NCBI RefSeq assembly: GCF_027887165.1
Contig: NC_077229.1
Location: forward strand, 373,689,573-373,753,572
Source of the DNA: Monodelphis domestica
Taxonomy: Eukaryota > Chordata > Mammalia > Didelphimorphia > Didelphidae
Direction of reading: 5' to 3'
DNA length: 64,000 bases
A program made the position numbers and the translations under genes. Of this stretch, positions 48,501-62,000 are shown in pieces. Position 1 is the first letter of the stretch, and each line of letters begins with the position of its first letter. The notes under the pieces were generated by a model that was given only the letters and a program-made list of their open reading frames with translations, was not told the DNA's origin and made no database searches.

Positions 48501-49985
48501 AGAAATAATCAATATATATTTATCTATATTTCTGTGATAAGCAACTTATTTTTCCTAGTTACTCCCCCTCACCTCAATCTACCTCCCACTGTACATTTTA
48601 AATTGATATAGCAGGTGCTTTATTATGTTTTCATTTAACTGATTTTAAATTGTTTCAACAAGATTTTTTCAATAGATATACACATTTTAGATTCTCAGAA
48701 GACTTAAGTACATTTTGAGAGCAACTAGTATAAATACTGTCCTTATTCCTTAGAGTTCTCTTTTATAATTTGTAGGGCTTCTTGTTGAGTTTATTGTTGT
48801 TGTAGTCCTTTTAATTATATTCAACTCTTTGTGGCAAAGATGAGAGTGCTTTGTCAATTCTTTTTCTGGCTCATTTTACAGATGAAGAAATTGTGGCAAA
48901 CGGGGTTAAGTGACTTGCCCAGAGTCACAGTTATTAAATGTCCACGACTGAATTTGAACTCGGGTCTTTTTGACTCCCAAGTCTGGCACTCTATCTGCTG
49001 CACCACCTAGCTGCCCCTTTGCTGGGTTTCGTGTTCTAAATTGCTACCTTTAGACTAATGATGAGTGCCTATATATATTTAGAACTTTTCTTGATTTGCA
49101 TATCTAGAGCTAAGAAGAGCCTATGAGGAAACTTAGGCCTAGCCTAGGCTGGTAAATGACTTGCTCAAAGTCAGAGTGAAAGAAAGTTTCATATGAGGGG
49201 GGTTTGAGCCCAGGCATTACAGCTTCAATAAGTAGGTAATTCTTCCCAACCCCACCTCACCTCATCACCTTATCACACTTCCCTTATGATTGTCAGTTTA
49301 TTATATGACTTCTTCATGTGATCAAATAAGTTCAGACTAGATCAGTCTTGAAAAATCAGTTTTTGGAAATATGATTTGTTCACAGTTTGAATAGATTTGT
49401 TTTGTAAGGATAATGTATAGTGAAAATAAGAATTTTATACTATTTGGTTATCTTCTTTTATTCTATTTCAGTGCTGGTTTCCATTATTTAGAAAGGAATA
49501 GAGAAAATGAAAGGGAAAAAGCAGAGGAGCTGATTTTCCATTTTTGACATTGACTGACCTTAGTAACTGAATAGTTTGTTTCTTTTTCATCTTTAAAATA
49601 GGGTAGGAGGGGGCAGCTGGGTAGCTCAGTGGATTAAGAGCCAGTCCTAGAGACGGGAGGTCCTAGGTTCAAATCTGGCCTCAGCCACTTCCTAGCTGTG
49701 TGACCCTGGGCAAGTCACTTAACCTGGATTGTGTAGCCCTTACCACTCTTCTGCCTTGAAACAAATACACAGTATTGACTCCAAGACGGAAGGTAAGGGT
49801 TTTAAAAAATAAAAAAATAAAAATAAAATAGGGTAGGAGTCTAACTGCCCCCTTCTCATTTCTTTGAGATTTCATTAAGTATAATTAATTAGTGGCTATG
49901 GGAATTTTGTAGACTAGGTAGAGTATGCAGAACCAGCTGCTGTTTTTCTCATTTATTCAGTGGCTTCTGATAGGTGTGGGGTATA

Positions 49986-50018
<33 letters not shown>

Positions 50019-53000
50019 GTATATATATGTGTGTATATATATGTATATATATTTATCCTTATTTACAAAAACATTATTTTCTGAGATCCTGCTTTAATTT
50101 CGCATATTTTGTCTTGTTCAGCAAGTAGAACTCTATCACACTGCCACCCATATAGTTTCAAAGCCTAGCTTAGCTAGGCTTTGCTCCATAGTTCTACACT
50201 TGATTGTTCCAAGAGATTATTTTGGTGTCCCAGTTCTATGATTATAAAATATTCTTCTTAACCAACAGGTGCCCGAGTTGGTCATCGCTCCCTGATGAGG
50301 TACTACAAACAACGCTTTGGTTTGTCAAGAGCTGTTACTACTGCCAAAAATCAGAAGGCTGTGGGCAGGGTGCTTCAGCAATACAGAGCCCTGGGATGGA
50401 CTGGGAGCACAGGTATGTGGTATATTGAAAACTGAAAACCCTGGAAAGGCCTTTTTATTTCTGGGAAGAGTCTTTTAATGTTATGATAGTAGAATTTCCC
50501 TAGAGAAAAACTTATCCTCTCAGCATCAAAGCATCCATTTTAGGCCACATATATTAGTCTGAACAAAGAATGCTTTCTTTTGGAGTAAAATTCTCAGACC
50601 TGTCCGGAAGGATTAAGGACAGGAAGAAGGCTTGGCTCCAGCCTATTATAGTGGTTTTTTTGGTATCTGACATAGTAATAAATTCTCTTCTATGTATAAC
50701 CAAAAGCTTAATATATTTCAATGCAATATTCTGTAATGGAGGGGGGATCATACTCCTTAGATGGAGAAGTGAGAGTTGAAGGCAGAGAGGAAAGGGTTGA
50801 TGAAAATGGCTTCCCTCCCTGAGTCCCTGAATTACATGAGGGAGACAAAATGGAGATCTCACCTCAGTGAAGACTTGCCCCTTGATGATGATGCCAGCCC
50901 TTGAGGGCCGGTGGGGAAGTCTTTTCTACAAGGAGAGAGGTATGAGGGTCCTCAATCCGAATATGTGCTGCTTTGGGCCGTTCACAAGCCTCCCCCTCAT
51001 GTCTTCTTGAAAACTAGCAACAAGATGGAGTTGGCCAATGGGCTTACTCTCTAGATATAAACAAACGAGATTGAAATCGATATCTGACTGCTTGTTTGAT
51101 TTAATTGTTGATTGGGGCAAAGGGTTGAGGTTAGAGGGGTTCTGGTTGCCCTAAATCTCTTTCTAAGTAAAATTAATTACTGAAGTACAAGGTTTTCTCG
51201 TACCCAGGGGAGGTAGAAAAGGGGAGAGCACTGCACTGCTCACTGATTTGAGTCCAGTATCTCAATAGTTCATGAAATGAAAGTCTTTGAAGAAATTAGG
51301 TTTCTTGACAGGAACCAGCGATGTTTAAACAGGAACCCTTGATACTAGGATTTCTGTCTGTGACAGAAATCTCCACAGGTGTCTTGAATGGCCCCGAGAA
51401 ACAGCTCCTCCTTCCACTCCTTTCTGTGTCTCCACCCTCAAGACTCCCTCCTCAGGAAAATTTCCCAGAAGTCCTTGTCCTGTTCCCAACTGTCCTTGCC
51501 TCATGCAACTGTCGATCCTCAGCATTCCAATCACCTCCAACTGCTCTCTTTCTTACTCTCAATCATTACATACTATTTTGTATTCTGTAGAGACTGTTAG
51601 TTGCCCTACATATACTTCCTTTGCATAGAGAGAAATGGTTCTAGACAGACAACTGTGCCTTTAACCACTAGCTAGCTGTCTCCTAAGTCTTGGTTTGCAA
51701 GTATTTGCAAGTATTCCTAAATATTGATTGCAAGGAGATTGCAAGGAGACCAAGGTTAGAAACTGGACTTCTTTTTGAAACACATCAGGGGTTGAAGAAA
51801 CAACTTAAAAACACTGTATTTGAGTGGGTATAACTATCTAAATGAGTAGCATTGCCTTTATATCCTTATTACTGAAGACAAGGGTTAGGATAGAGATATC
51901 TTTATTCAGCACAGTGGAGGTAAAATTAGTTTTGTTTATGGATGAATCTCACTTGTAGAGGTCCCCTGCTCTTATTTCCTGGCAGTAACAAACTGAATAA
52001 CAGCTTTTGAATTTTAAAACCCTGGTCCTTGTCCTCAGGGTAGAGATGCTTTAATTCAGAAAGTCTGGTAGAAGGGCCTCCAACCTGCTTTCCATCTGTG
52101 AAGTTGATTCAGGTTGAAACAGTAGTTTTGGCAGCCAAGCTTTTTAATTTCTTTAGATAGAAAAATAACTGTGGGAAAGAAAATGAGATAGGAGGTCACA
52201 GGACCTGGGTTAAGTTCCATCTTTTCTGTTTACTAGCTATGCAATTGTGCCTAAATCACTAAAACTCTTTTAACCTTAAATTTCTTCATTTGTAAAAATG
52301 AGAATAATTATCGCACCAGTTCACTAGGATTATGAAGATCTGTGATGTACATATAAAAATTGATAGAACTAATCACAGGGAAGACTGGAGTAGAATGGGG
52401 GGTAGTCGAAGGCTGAAAAAATTGGAATAAGCAGTCAAAAATAGTCCCCACAAGAGACAGTAAGATAGAAGGGGAGAGGGAGTGTGAAAGTAAGGAGAGA
52501 ATGTGAAGAATTTTGGTTTTGGTTATTAAAAGTAGTTTTAAGACCCCAAAATGTTAGAAACACCAAGAAACCCCCCCAAAATAATGGAATAGATGTTCCA
52601 CCATGCTTTAGAAGATCAAAATAAGGTGGGAGGGAGAGAGATTTGCTAAAGAAATAACAAAGGACATTTAGAGTTCTTTTAAAAGATTTGGATAGCTGAG
52701 AACAAATAGAAAATCTCTGAAATAGTGGACTTTGGAAAATGGTCTCAGTGAAACCTCAGAATAAAACAAAAAGGCAGTAAGATTGAAGGAACTCTTTAGA
52801 TATCTAGAAAACCAAAGCAACTTACTTTGACAGAATTATGTCTTCTATGAAAACATGAAATTAATAGCCTAAATACCATAATATATAAGAAACCCTAAAG
52901 TACAAATTAATAGCATTGCTAAAAGAAAGTAACCCTAGGCGTAATCTACCAAGAATGATTATAGCCAAACTCTAGAATTTTAACAAAACACTAATCTTGC

Positions 53001-56000
53001 AGGTACCCAAGAAGAGGCCCTTTATATGCCAGGCTAAATCCTCTAACTTGATTCCTTGTTTCTGAGTAATGGGGGGGAAAAAAAGGTCTGGCATGTGATC
53101 ATCCAAAATATAAATGAAATTGGCTTGTGCAATGTAATAGAACAAATTTTGTAAAACAACTTTAGTAAAACATCAGTGGGGGGGGAGGGGAAATGAGTTT
53201 TCACAGCAAAGGGAAAATATATTCATCATCCCTGCTAAATAAACTAGAGATAGGGCATCTTGCAAGTAATTAATTAGTCAAAAAGAAAGTTTTAAAAAGT
53301 TAAACAAGGACATTTAGCATGAAAAGGCCAAGTAGTTAAATCAATGTTTGTACTGATTTATATTGACGGATAGAACAACATGAGTATTTATGAGGGAAAC
53401 TCACAATAGGACCTTGGACAAAAGTATACTAGAATTGGAGTTAGAGGAAAGAATAAAAGTATTACTTCTTGGAATGAAGGCCATTCACAGTAAGAGTTGG
53501 GTAGGGAGGATTTGGGGCTTCCAGAATAATACTCATCTGTACAAAGGAGGAGAGGGTGGGTTTCCTTTTAGAAGTCTGAATTTGATTGAAGATCTTTAAG
53601 AGGACATTTTGTGCCATATCCTAAAAGGGAAATGCCCCTAGACCTATGTTGGCAAATGTATGGCACATGTGCTGGAGGGGAGTTGCTTTCCTCACGCTCT
53701 GCCCAGCAGCCCAATTCGAGTACACTTCCCTCTGCTGTCTGGGGTAATGTGGGGGGCTCATAGGCAATTTGAAGGTGCAGTTTGGGCACGAGATCTCTAA
53801 AAGGTTTGACAACACTGTCCTAGAGATTGAAAAGAGTTAGAAAAAGGAAAGGGTGAGGACCTGGGAGAGTTTCAGTTTGAGAACTGGGGGAATGAGATCC
53901 AGAGAGGTACGTTCCCTGCCTCTAGGAGATATGCAGCAAAATTCACCCTTAGTATCTGGATTCTGGATCCAAAAATTCTGTTATTGTGCTACCTCCTTAT
54001 CCCTGGGAGTGAGATCTTAATGTCTCAGACCAAAGGAGAATGTCACTGTTGGAAGGGTAGGTTTTAATAATCCAATATCACACACTTATCTAGGCTGAAT
54101 AAATAAGAAGGCCAGATTGGTCAATTTATGGTTGGATTGAATATTTAATTGGTTGCCAGGGATTTAATTTCTAAATCCCAAAAATGAATTACTAAAGTAA
54201 AATGGAATTTATGGTAGTTTATTTTTAACAATAAAGGGAAGATATTAAGGAAGAGAGGAGAGAAAAGAGGGGAAGAGAGGGGGAGAGGGAGAAAGGGAGA
54301 AGGACGAGATGAGGGGGCTTTACACTCACCAATCCCATCCCCCAAACCCAGCAATTATACAGTTATTTCATCCTGCAGACTAGAACATCTGAGTAAAAAT
54401 CTTGCCTCAGATACTTACTAGCTGTAAGTAGCAGAGCAAGTCACCTAACATTTCTCAAACTCAGTTTCTTCATCTGTAAAATGATAAGACCATCAGTCTT
54501 TCAGAGTTGTCAGCAAGATAATTGAAGGGAAATAAATTGTAATGGGCTTTGCAAATCTGAAATCACTATATAAATGCTCACTATCATAATATTTTTAACC
54601 CTTCTCTTGCCCAGGTTCAGAAATTATATCTATCACTTCTGCTTGAAAACCATTCACTCACAGTATCCAATCCAAGAAATATTCTTTCCTATTCCTTTCC
54701 CCTTCTAGGATTGATTAATTTGATTTTGCATATAAATGTCATTTTCTCAATGATTTAAACAAGGAAAGAGTTCTTGGAGTGGAGCCTGCTGGAGTTGAGG
54801 CTGATAAAAGAATCTGCTGATTGAATTGCCAAAAGGTACAGGATAATCCAAAAGCAGGTCTGATGTTAAGAACAAGCAGTCAGATGCCCCAGGGAAAAAG
54901 CTAATTCTCCTCAGGTCCAACCAGAGGAGAAAGCCACAGCCCCAGGCTTAACTGTCTCTCCAACAAGCAGCTGCTCTAACCCAGAATCCCAGAACTCTGC
55001 ACTTTACTGTCAAGTTGGCCTCTGCTCTCTGCACACACATTCCTTTATCTATAACAAAGATAACTGCATAGGCACTTCCTCAATCTACTTCCTAGGGAAT
55101 AGCAATAAGAAGTGCATTCAGGGTTTCTACACTGGAAGGAAATAACCCATGAGAGGAAACTTTGATCCTGTTGGTAAAGGCAAAACAGGATCCCAATTGC
55201 TGGTGTTAAAGGTGGAAAATTTAATAGTTTGGATAGAAAACAGATTTTAAAATTATAACCTTCCTTGAATATGAATGGCATAGACTTGTCCATGAAATGG
55301 CAGGATGGATCAGAGTATAGAACACAAGAATTTTCTTTAAACGAGAAATCAATCTTAAAATATAACAGCACATAGAGAATTAAAATGAGAAACTAGGATA
55401 AAACGTAGGCTTCTTTTTTGGAATTTCTTAAATGGTCATTCATGGTTTCAGATAAGGCAGTATAAAAATGGAAAAATAGGTACTGCCAAAGGAAGCTATA
55501 GTATGCTTGAAGGCCCTTTGCTAAATACATGTCTAGGTAGCTAGGTGATAAAGTGGAAAGAACTCTGAGTCAGTTCAAATTTGGCCTCATAGACTTTATA
55601 GCAGTGTAACTGTGGTTAAGTCACTTAACCTCCTCTTGCCTCAGGTTCCTCATCTGCAAAATGTAGATGTAGTACTTGCTTTCCACATCTTTGTTGTGAG
55701 GATCAAATGGATGTAATAATTGTGAAGAGCTTAGTACAGTGCCTGGGCACAGAGTAAGTGCTATATAAATACTTATTCCCTTAGCTCCAAAATATATGTT
55801 CATCACGTGGTTTTAACATTTGAGAACCTGAAGGGCAGAGAGAACTAAAATACGTGAAGATAGTAACGTAAATCAAAACTAGATGAATGGAAGCCACATA
55901 CACTCTTCTTAAAATTCTGAAAAAGAAGCCTCTTTTTTTACAGTGTTCTCTTAGTTAGGGGCATCAGCTCTTTGGGGTATGAGGTGCCCAGGAATGTGCA

Positions 56001-59000
56001 TTGAGCGAGAGGATGAAAAGATGTCATGTCCCACCTTCTTCCACTTGTGTTTATCTCTAGCACAACCACAACTCTATGTGTGATTGCCAATACCCTTCCT
56101 TTCTCTAGTCTTAAAATAAAACTGTACAACTTCTCTCAGGATTGTTATACTGTAACCTAACAAGGACAACTACTGCTACAGCAGCTGTGCAGGCCAAATC
56201 CCCACCTCTTGTCTGCAACAAATACCTAGAAGAGGGTCAGTAAAAGCCTTGGTCACTCCCTTTCATTTTTGGTGTAATAGTTGCAGAACATAAGCAGATG
56301 TGAATGAACTGTAATTTGCCTCCCACACATGTTACATTATCTTTCCTTCTTTCTCAAACCCATTACTGTTATAAACTTCCTTTTTTCTAGGCACTATCAT
56401 CCTTTGAACTAGATACCCAGGTTCAAAACCTTATTATCATTCTCAACCACTTTTTTGTAACCCATATATGGTCAGTTGCCAAGCAATTGTCTCTGCCACA
56501 GTGTCTGTGTCTGCCATGACTATCTGTCTCGTGGATCTCCTTTCCACTTCATATATCCTCTAACCTAATCCAAGGTTGGCAGCTAGGTGGTACACTGGAT
56601 ATAGTTGCAGGATTTAGAGTCAGGAAGATCTGAGTTCACAGCATGCCTCAAAACATTTAGTAGGAAGAGGCAGCGGGGTGGCTCAGTGGATTGAGAGTCA
56701 GGCCTAGAGACAGGAGGTCCTAGGTTCAAATCTGGCCTCAGATACTTCCCAGCTGTGTGACCCTGGGCAAGTCACTTAACACGCCCCCTCCCCCACCCCA
56801 TTGCCTAGCCCTAACCACTCTTCTGCCTTCACAGTATTGACTCTGAGACAGAAGGTATGGGTTTAATTTAAAAATAAAAACAAAAACAAAACATTTACTA
56901 GGAAAGTGACCTTGGACAAGTAGTAGCTCAGTTTTCTCATATGTAAAATAGGAATTTAAAAAAAAACTTAACAAAAAACACCTTATCTCATAACTTTGCT
57001 GTGAGAGTCAAATGAGTTAACATAAGTATAGGACTCTGCAAACATTGTTTCCCTACCTCAAATCTATTCCAGTCTTTCTTCCATAAAATTCCCAAACTAA
57101 TTTTGTTAATGCACAGATCTGACCATGTTTCTTCTCTACCAATTAAACTCCAGAACTTCCCTATTGATTCTTGTGACCAAATATTTCATCTTTGTCTTAA
57201 ATGTCTATATTTGTCTTAGAATGTACATAATTATTAATACAAGAACATATGTATATAATTTATAAATAAATTACATGAATTGGAGATATATGCCCAAAAA
57301 AATTCTTTACCGATGGGGTGTGTGCACATCTCAAAAAATTTTGGGACTTCTTTTCTATCATATGAGCTAAATGTGATGTTGATTTCCAAACCAGAGGCTA
57401 AAGCAAGGAAAGAGAACTAAAGACTAATATTACTAAATTTACAGTTGATACAAAAAAAATTTAGATTCTGACAGACTTCAGCAATATACCTTTAAAATTA
57501 TTCCTTGTGACCCCGTTGGACTTGGATACCAAGGGATACATGGATAATTCAACATTAGAAAAACAAATACTTAGCATAATTTTATAAATAAAACACTGTA
57601 ACCCACATGGTTATAATCAATAGGTGCACAAGCAGCATTCAACAAAATAAGATTTTTTTTTTTAAGTAAAAAAAGCTAAAATGAATAATGGTCTTTTCAT
57701 AAACAAGATTTTAAAAAGCATATGCCTGAAACCATAGCTAGGATTATATGAAAGAAAAAATGAAAGCTTTTCTAAAAAAGTTCATTGGTGAAGTAAAATG
57801 TGCCCTTCTTTTTACTATTTTTATTGATTTATTATTGATTACTGTATAATCAATTATTATTACTAATAATAACTAGCATTTACATAACACTGTGCTAAAG
57901 CACATTATAATTATCTCTTGATCTTCATTAGGGAGGGAGGTGCTGTTATTACCATGTTCAGATGAGGAAACTGAGGTAGAAAGAATTAAGAATGTTGCCA
58001 AAAGTAAGCTTCTGCGGCTAGATTTTTAACTCAGATCTTCCTGACTCCAGGTCCAATTCTGTTTCTACTCTACTACATAACTGCCCCATTATTATTATTT
58101 AGCATAATACTCAAAATGCTAATGATAGCAGAAAGACAAAGAAAAGAAATTAAGGGAATAGGAATAAGTAGAAAAGAGATAAGAATATGATAGTTTAGTT
58201 TGAAGATAATAGAGATAATTTTGGAAGTAGAATTTACAAGACTTTTCAACTAACTTATTGGATAGAATGTTTGAGAGTGAAGATTTCAGAATGACTCTGA
58301 GATGGCAAAGTTAAGTGATTATAATGTTATGTGAGTTAAATGTAGGAGTTTTAACAAAGTGAGGAGAGCAGTTTTCATAACTTTAATTTAGAAAGAAGTA
58401 CAGTGGAAAGATAGAAAAGAGAAAAAGAGATTAATTTTATATCCTATAAATCTACCTAAATTAAGTCTCACTAATAAATAATTCCCAATAACTACCTAAA
58501 ATTTTCCAATACTACTTTTTTTTAAACCCTCACCTTTTGCCTTAGAACCTGGTTCTAAGGCAGAAGAGTGGCAAGGGCTAGGCAGTGGGAGTTAAGTGAC
58601 TTGCCCAGGGTCACACAACTGGGAAGTGTCTTGAGGTCAGATTTGAACCCAGGACCTCCTGTCTCTGGGCCTGGCTCTCAATCCACTGAGCCACCCAGCT
58701 CCCCCTCTCTCCACCCCCACCCCTCCACTACTTCTTACTGTCTTCTCAGGACAAGTTCTTCTGCCTGGCACACCAGCCTAATTCTGTAAAATATTAATTA
58801 ACTAACTAACTCCCTAAAACAATAGGTGGCCAGTTGTCACCAGCCAACTGCCAGCAGCCCCTTGCCTTAGAGCCAGACTTCTTGCTCTCTAGAGATCCTA
58901 GAGGCAAAAATCCTCTTCCCTCAGTGGCTGCTTCCTTTATCTCCTCACTGACCTACCCCCATTTTACCACTTTCCTGCCAGAAAGCAATTCCTCCTTCCT

Positions 59001-62000
59001 CTCCTCAGTGTCCTGGTCTTCTTGGTAATGGAATCTTCAGCTCTGGCTCTCTGTTCACTGAATCTGTCAGTTCTCTGATCCACTGAGAAACCCTGCTCTC
59101 TCCCCTCTTAAATTAGAGGGTGTACAAGGGAGAGATTAAGAAAATCCCTTTAACAAGGTTGATAGTATCCTCAGCAGAAATAGGAAAGTTAAGAAGGGAG
59201 AAACTGGTTGTATAGGGAAATTAATGAATTTTATTTTCAGCATATTGAATTGGAAGTTCCTAAGGACATCTATTGGAAATGTCCAGTAGGCACTTGGTGA
59301 TTTCGTTCTTGGAATGAAAGTGCAGAATTGATAGTTGAATCTGTGGGAGATGATATCACAAATGAATGAATGAAATGTGTGAAAAAGCATTTAAGTGTTT
59401 ATTACATGCCAAGCACTGATGTAATCTTTAGGAATACAAATAAAAACATAAGACAGCCACTGATGTGAAGGACCTCGTGGCACATAGATGAAGGTTCCAT
59501 CAGGGAGATTGGAAAGACCTGGTGGTCCTAAGAGTACTAGCAGGTTAGATGATGTCTAGGGGAAACAGGCTACTGAGAAAAGATTATTTGTCTGGAACTA
59601 CAGGAATGATTGTAAAGTAGAGGGAGGGTATAGTGACAGGACAAATTATGAGGTACCGTGGGCCTGAAAGTATAGTGTGGTAGGGTAGATGAAAATGCCT
59701 GTGATGATCTTTCATATAGAATTATAGTTCTTTTTGGCATATTTTGCTACAAATAAGACCTTTTCCTCTATTGAGGACTTCCTTGAAATATAAACTCCAC
59801 TAGTTGAGGGTATTAGCCTAAAGGGTATGAACAATTTGGTAATTCTTTCTCCCACAATTAGAAATTCCTTTCTAGAACAGTTGACTTCACTGACAGTATT
59901 TTAGTGCTAGTCTAGTCACAGCCTCAAGATGCAGTAGTTTAATTTTTTCCAATTATCTTTGCTAATTTGAGATATGGCTATATACCCAAGTTATAATTTG
60001 CATTTACCTTATTAGTAATTTGAAGTATTTTTTCCCAGATGGTAGTTGATAGTATGTTGTGTTTTTTTTTAACTATCGTTACCTTTGATCACTTTTACAA
60101 TGAGGAATAACTCAGACTTGTTAAATTTTAGCCAATTTTCTATGGATTTTGGACATCAGGCAGCTAGTGATGAAGTGCATAAGAGTACTACTAGCTCTAG
60201 AATTTGGCAGAATCAAGTTCAAAGCCTATTTTAGAAAATTAAACTAATCTTGTGAAAAAGGCAAATCACTTAACCTCTCTCTGCTTTAGTTTCCTTTTCT
60301 GAAAAATGGAAATAATATCACTTACCTCCCAGGGTTGTTGTGAAGATCAAATGAGATAATAATTGTAAAGAAGTTAGTTTAGTGCCTGGCACACAGTACT
60401 AAACTATTTTCTAAATTACTCAGCAGTTCCTGTCAAATAATCTTTCCTAATTAGCATTTTTTGTCTAACACTTAGACTGCTATACTTATTTGCTTCAAGT
60501 TTTTTTAACTAGTCTATTTACACTGAACTACTGTCTTTTTAAAATTGGACCAAGTAATTTTGACAATCACTGCTTTATAATGGGAGATCTAGTAACTGTA
60601 CATCTCTGATCTCCATCTTTTTTTTTACCATGATTTCCCTTGAAATTCATAAATTTTTGTACCTCTATATTAACTTCCATTTTGTTTAGATCCATATTGT
60701 TATAGGTACTGCCATTAGTGTCATCTTTTAATTTTTCACTCCCACCCTTACCTTTACTTCCCCTTCCCCCCCCCCCCCCCCCCGCCCCGCTCATAAATCT
60801 AATCATTTGATATCTTAATTTTACCACCACAATCTCTCACATCTGTCTCTTCTCTGTTTACATAGACATAGTCCTGATCCCTCAACATCATCATTTCTCA
60901 CCTAGACTGCTATAAATTCTTGATCCAGGTCTCTTCCCTGTTCTAGTCCATCTTCCATACAGTGATCAGAGGGATTTCCCTAAAGCATGGGTTTGGCCAT
61001 AGTATTATCTTATTGAGGAAACCTTTTATCTGTAGGATAAAATATAAACTCCTCTTTCTGGCACTAAAAAATCTAACCTTGATTTGCTTTTCTTTCCCAG
61101 TTACACATTCCTTTCCTTCATACAATCCAGTCAGTCTCACCATATGTATTTTTCCAGCAAAGCACTTCATTTCCCCTACTGTATTTTGGTGCTGGCTATT
61201 ATAAGATTTAAATTAATGTCCAATACTTCAAGTATTATTTTTATAAAGTTTATTATCTGACAAAATAAAACTACATGACTAATTTTTCTATCTGCTCAAA
61301 ATCCCCACTCCACCAAAGCTAGACAGGAAGGAAAGAGCAAGAGAAACAGACCTCCACCCAATTTAGATTCTGTCTTGAGTCAACATGTAAGGACAGGACA
61401 TGAGTGGGGTGCTGGGAATCATAGTTTTGCTTGGGATCATAGTTTTTAGGATAACTCTAATTATACTCTATCCCCATCAACTAAAGGATTGTATTGATTT
61501 TAGGATTGGAGAGATCTGGGCTTATTTGTAGGAAAGGGACCAAAGGATAGAGAGAAAAGACATGCTTAAAGAGCCAGGCTTCAGAGGACGTAAGAAGAAA
61601 GGTTGACATTTTTAAGAAGAAATTTCTTTCTTTTAGACTGTTACAAAGACAGTAATATGTTATAACAAAATGTATCTTTTTTAACCCTAAAAAGTTGATG
61701 GAGGGTTATATTGAAGCCATTTCATTTCTTGGAAAGTCTTGATGTTTTGTTATGTACTCATAGGGTTATAGATTTGTGGAGTTGAGAGACCTCTGAATTA
61801 ATAATTTGTCTTTTTTTTTTTTTTAACTTGGTATAGTCACAGACTTTCTTAATATGACCCTTTTTGTTTGTGTGTGTGTGTGTGCATGTATGTGCGTGTG
61901 TGCGCATGCCCTAACATGTATCTGGGCCAGCATATTCATGTCTGGGGATTTTTGAATGTGTCATAATTTATATGTAAAGTGCTAACTGCCATCTTAGCTT

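Larger units (their letters stand above)
39294..50268 (+). other. ZNF622 intron 4 (11 kb)
   Basis: GT-AG intron with an L2 copy, four LTR-like segments, an old L1, SINEs and two CTCF-like sites. The stretches 45090-46730 and 47100-48390 hold no recognised repeat or gene. Confidence 0.8.
56390..57200 (+). mobile_element. L2 copy split by nested SINEs
   Basis: The left part (56390-56576) and the right part (57050-57200: 'cacagatctgaccatgtttcttctc', 'ttaaactccagaacttcc') are consecutive pieces of the L2 3' region. Two SINEs lie between them. Confidence 0.65.

Noticed and set aside
53390-53599. 69-codon plus-strand frame
   Set aside because: Short, no homology recognised, and located in AT-rich intron of ZNF622.
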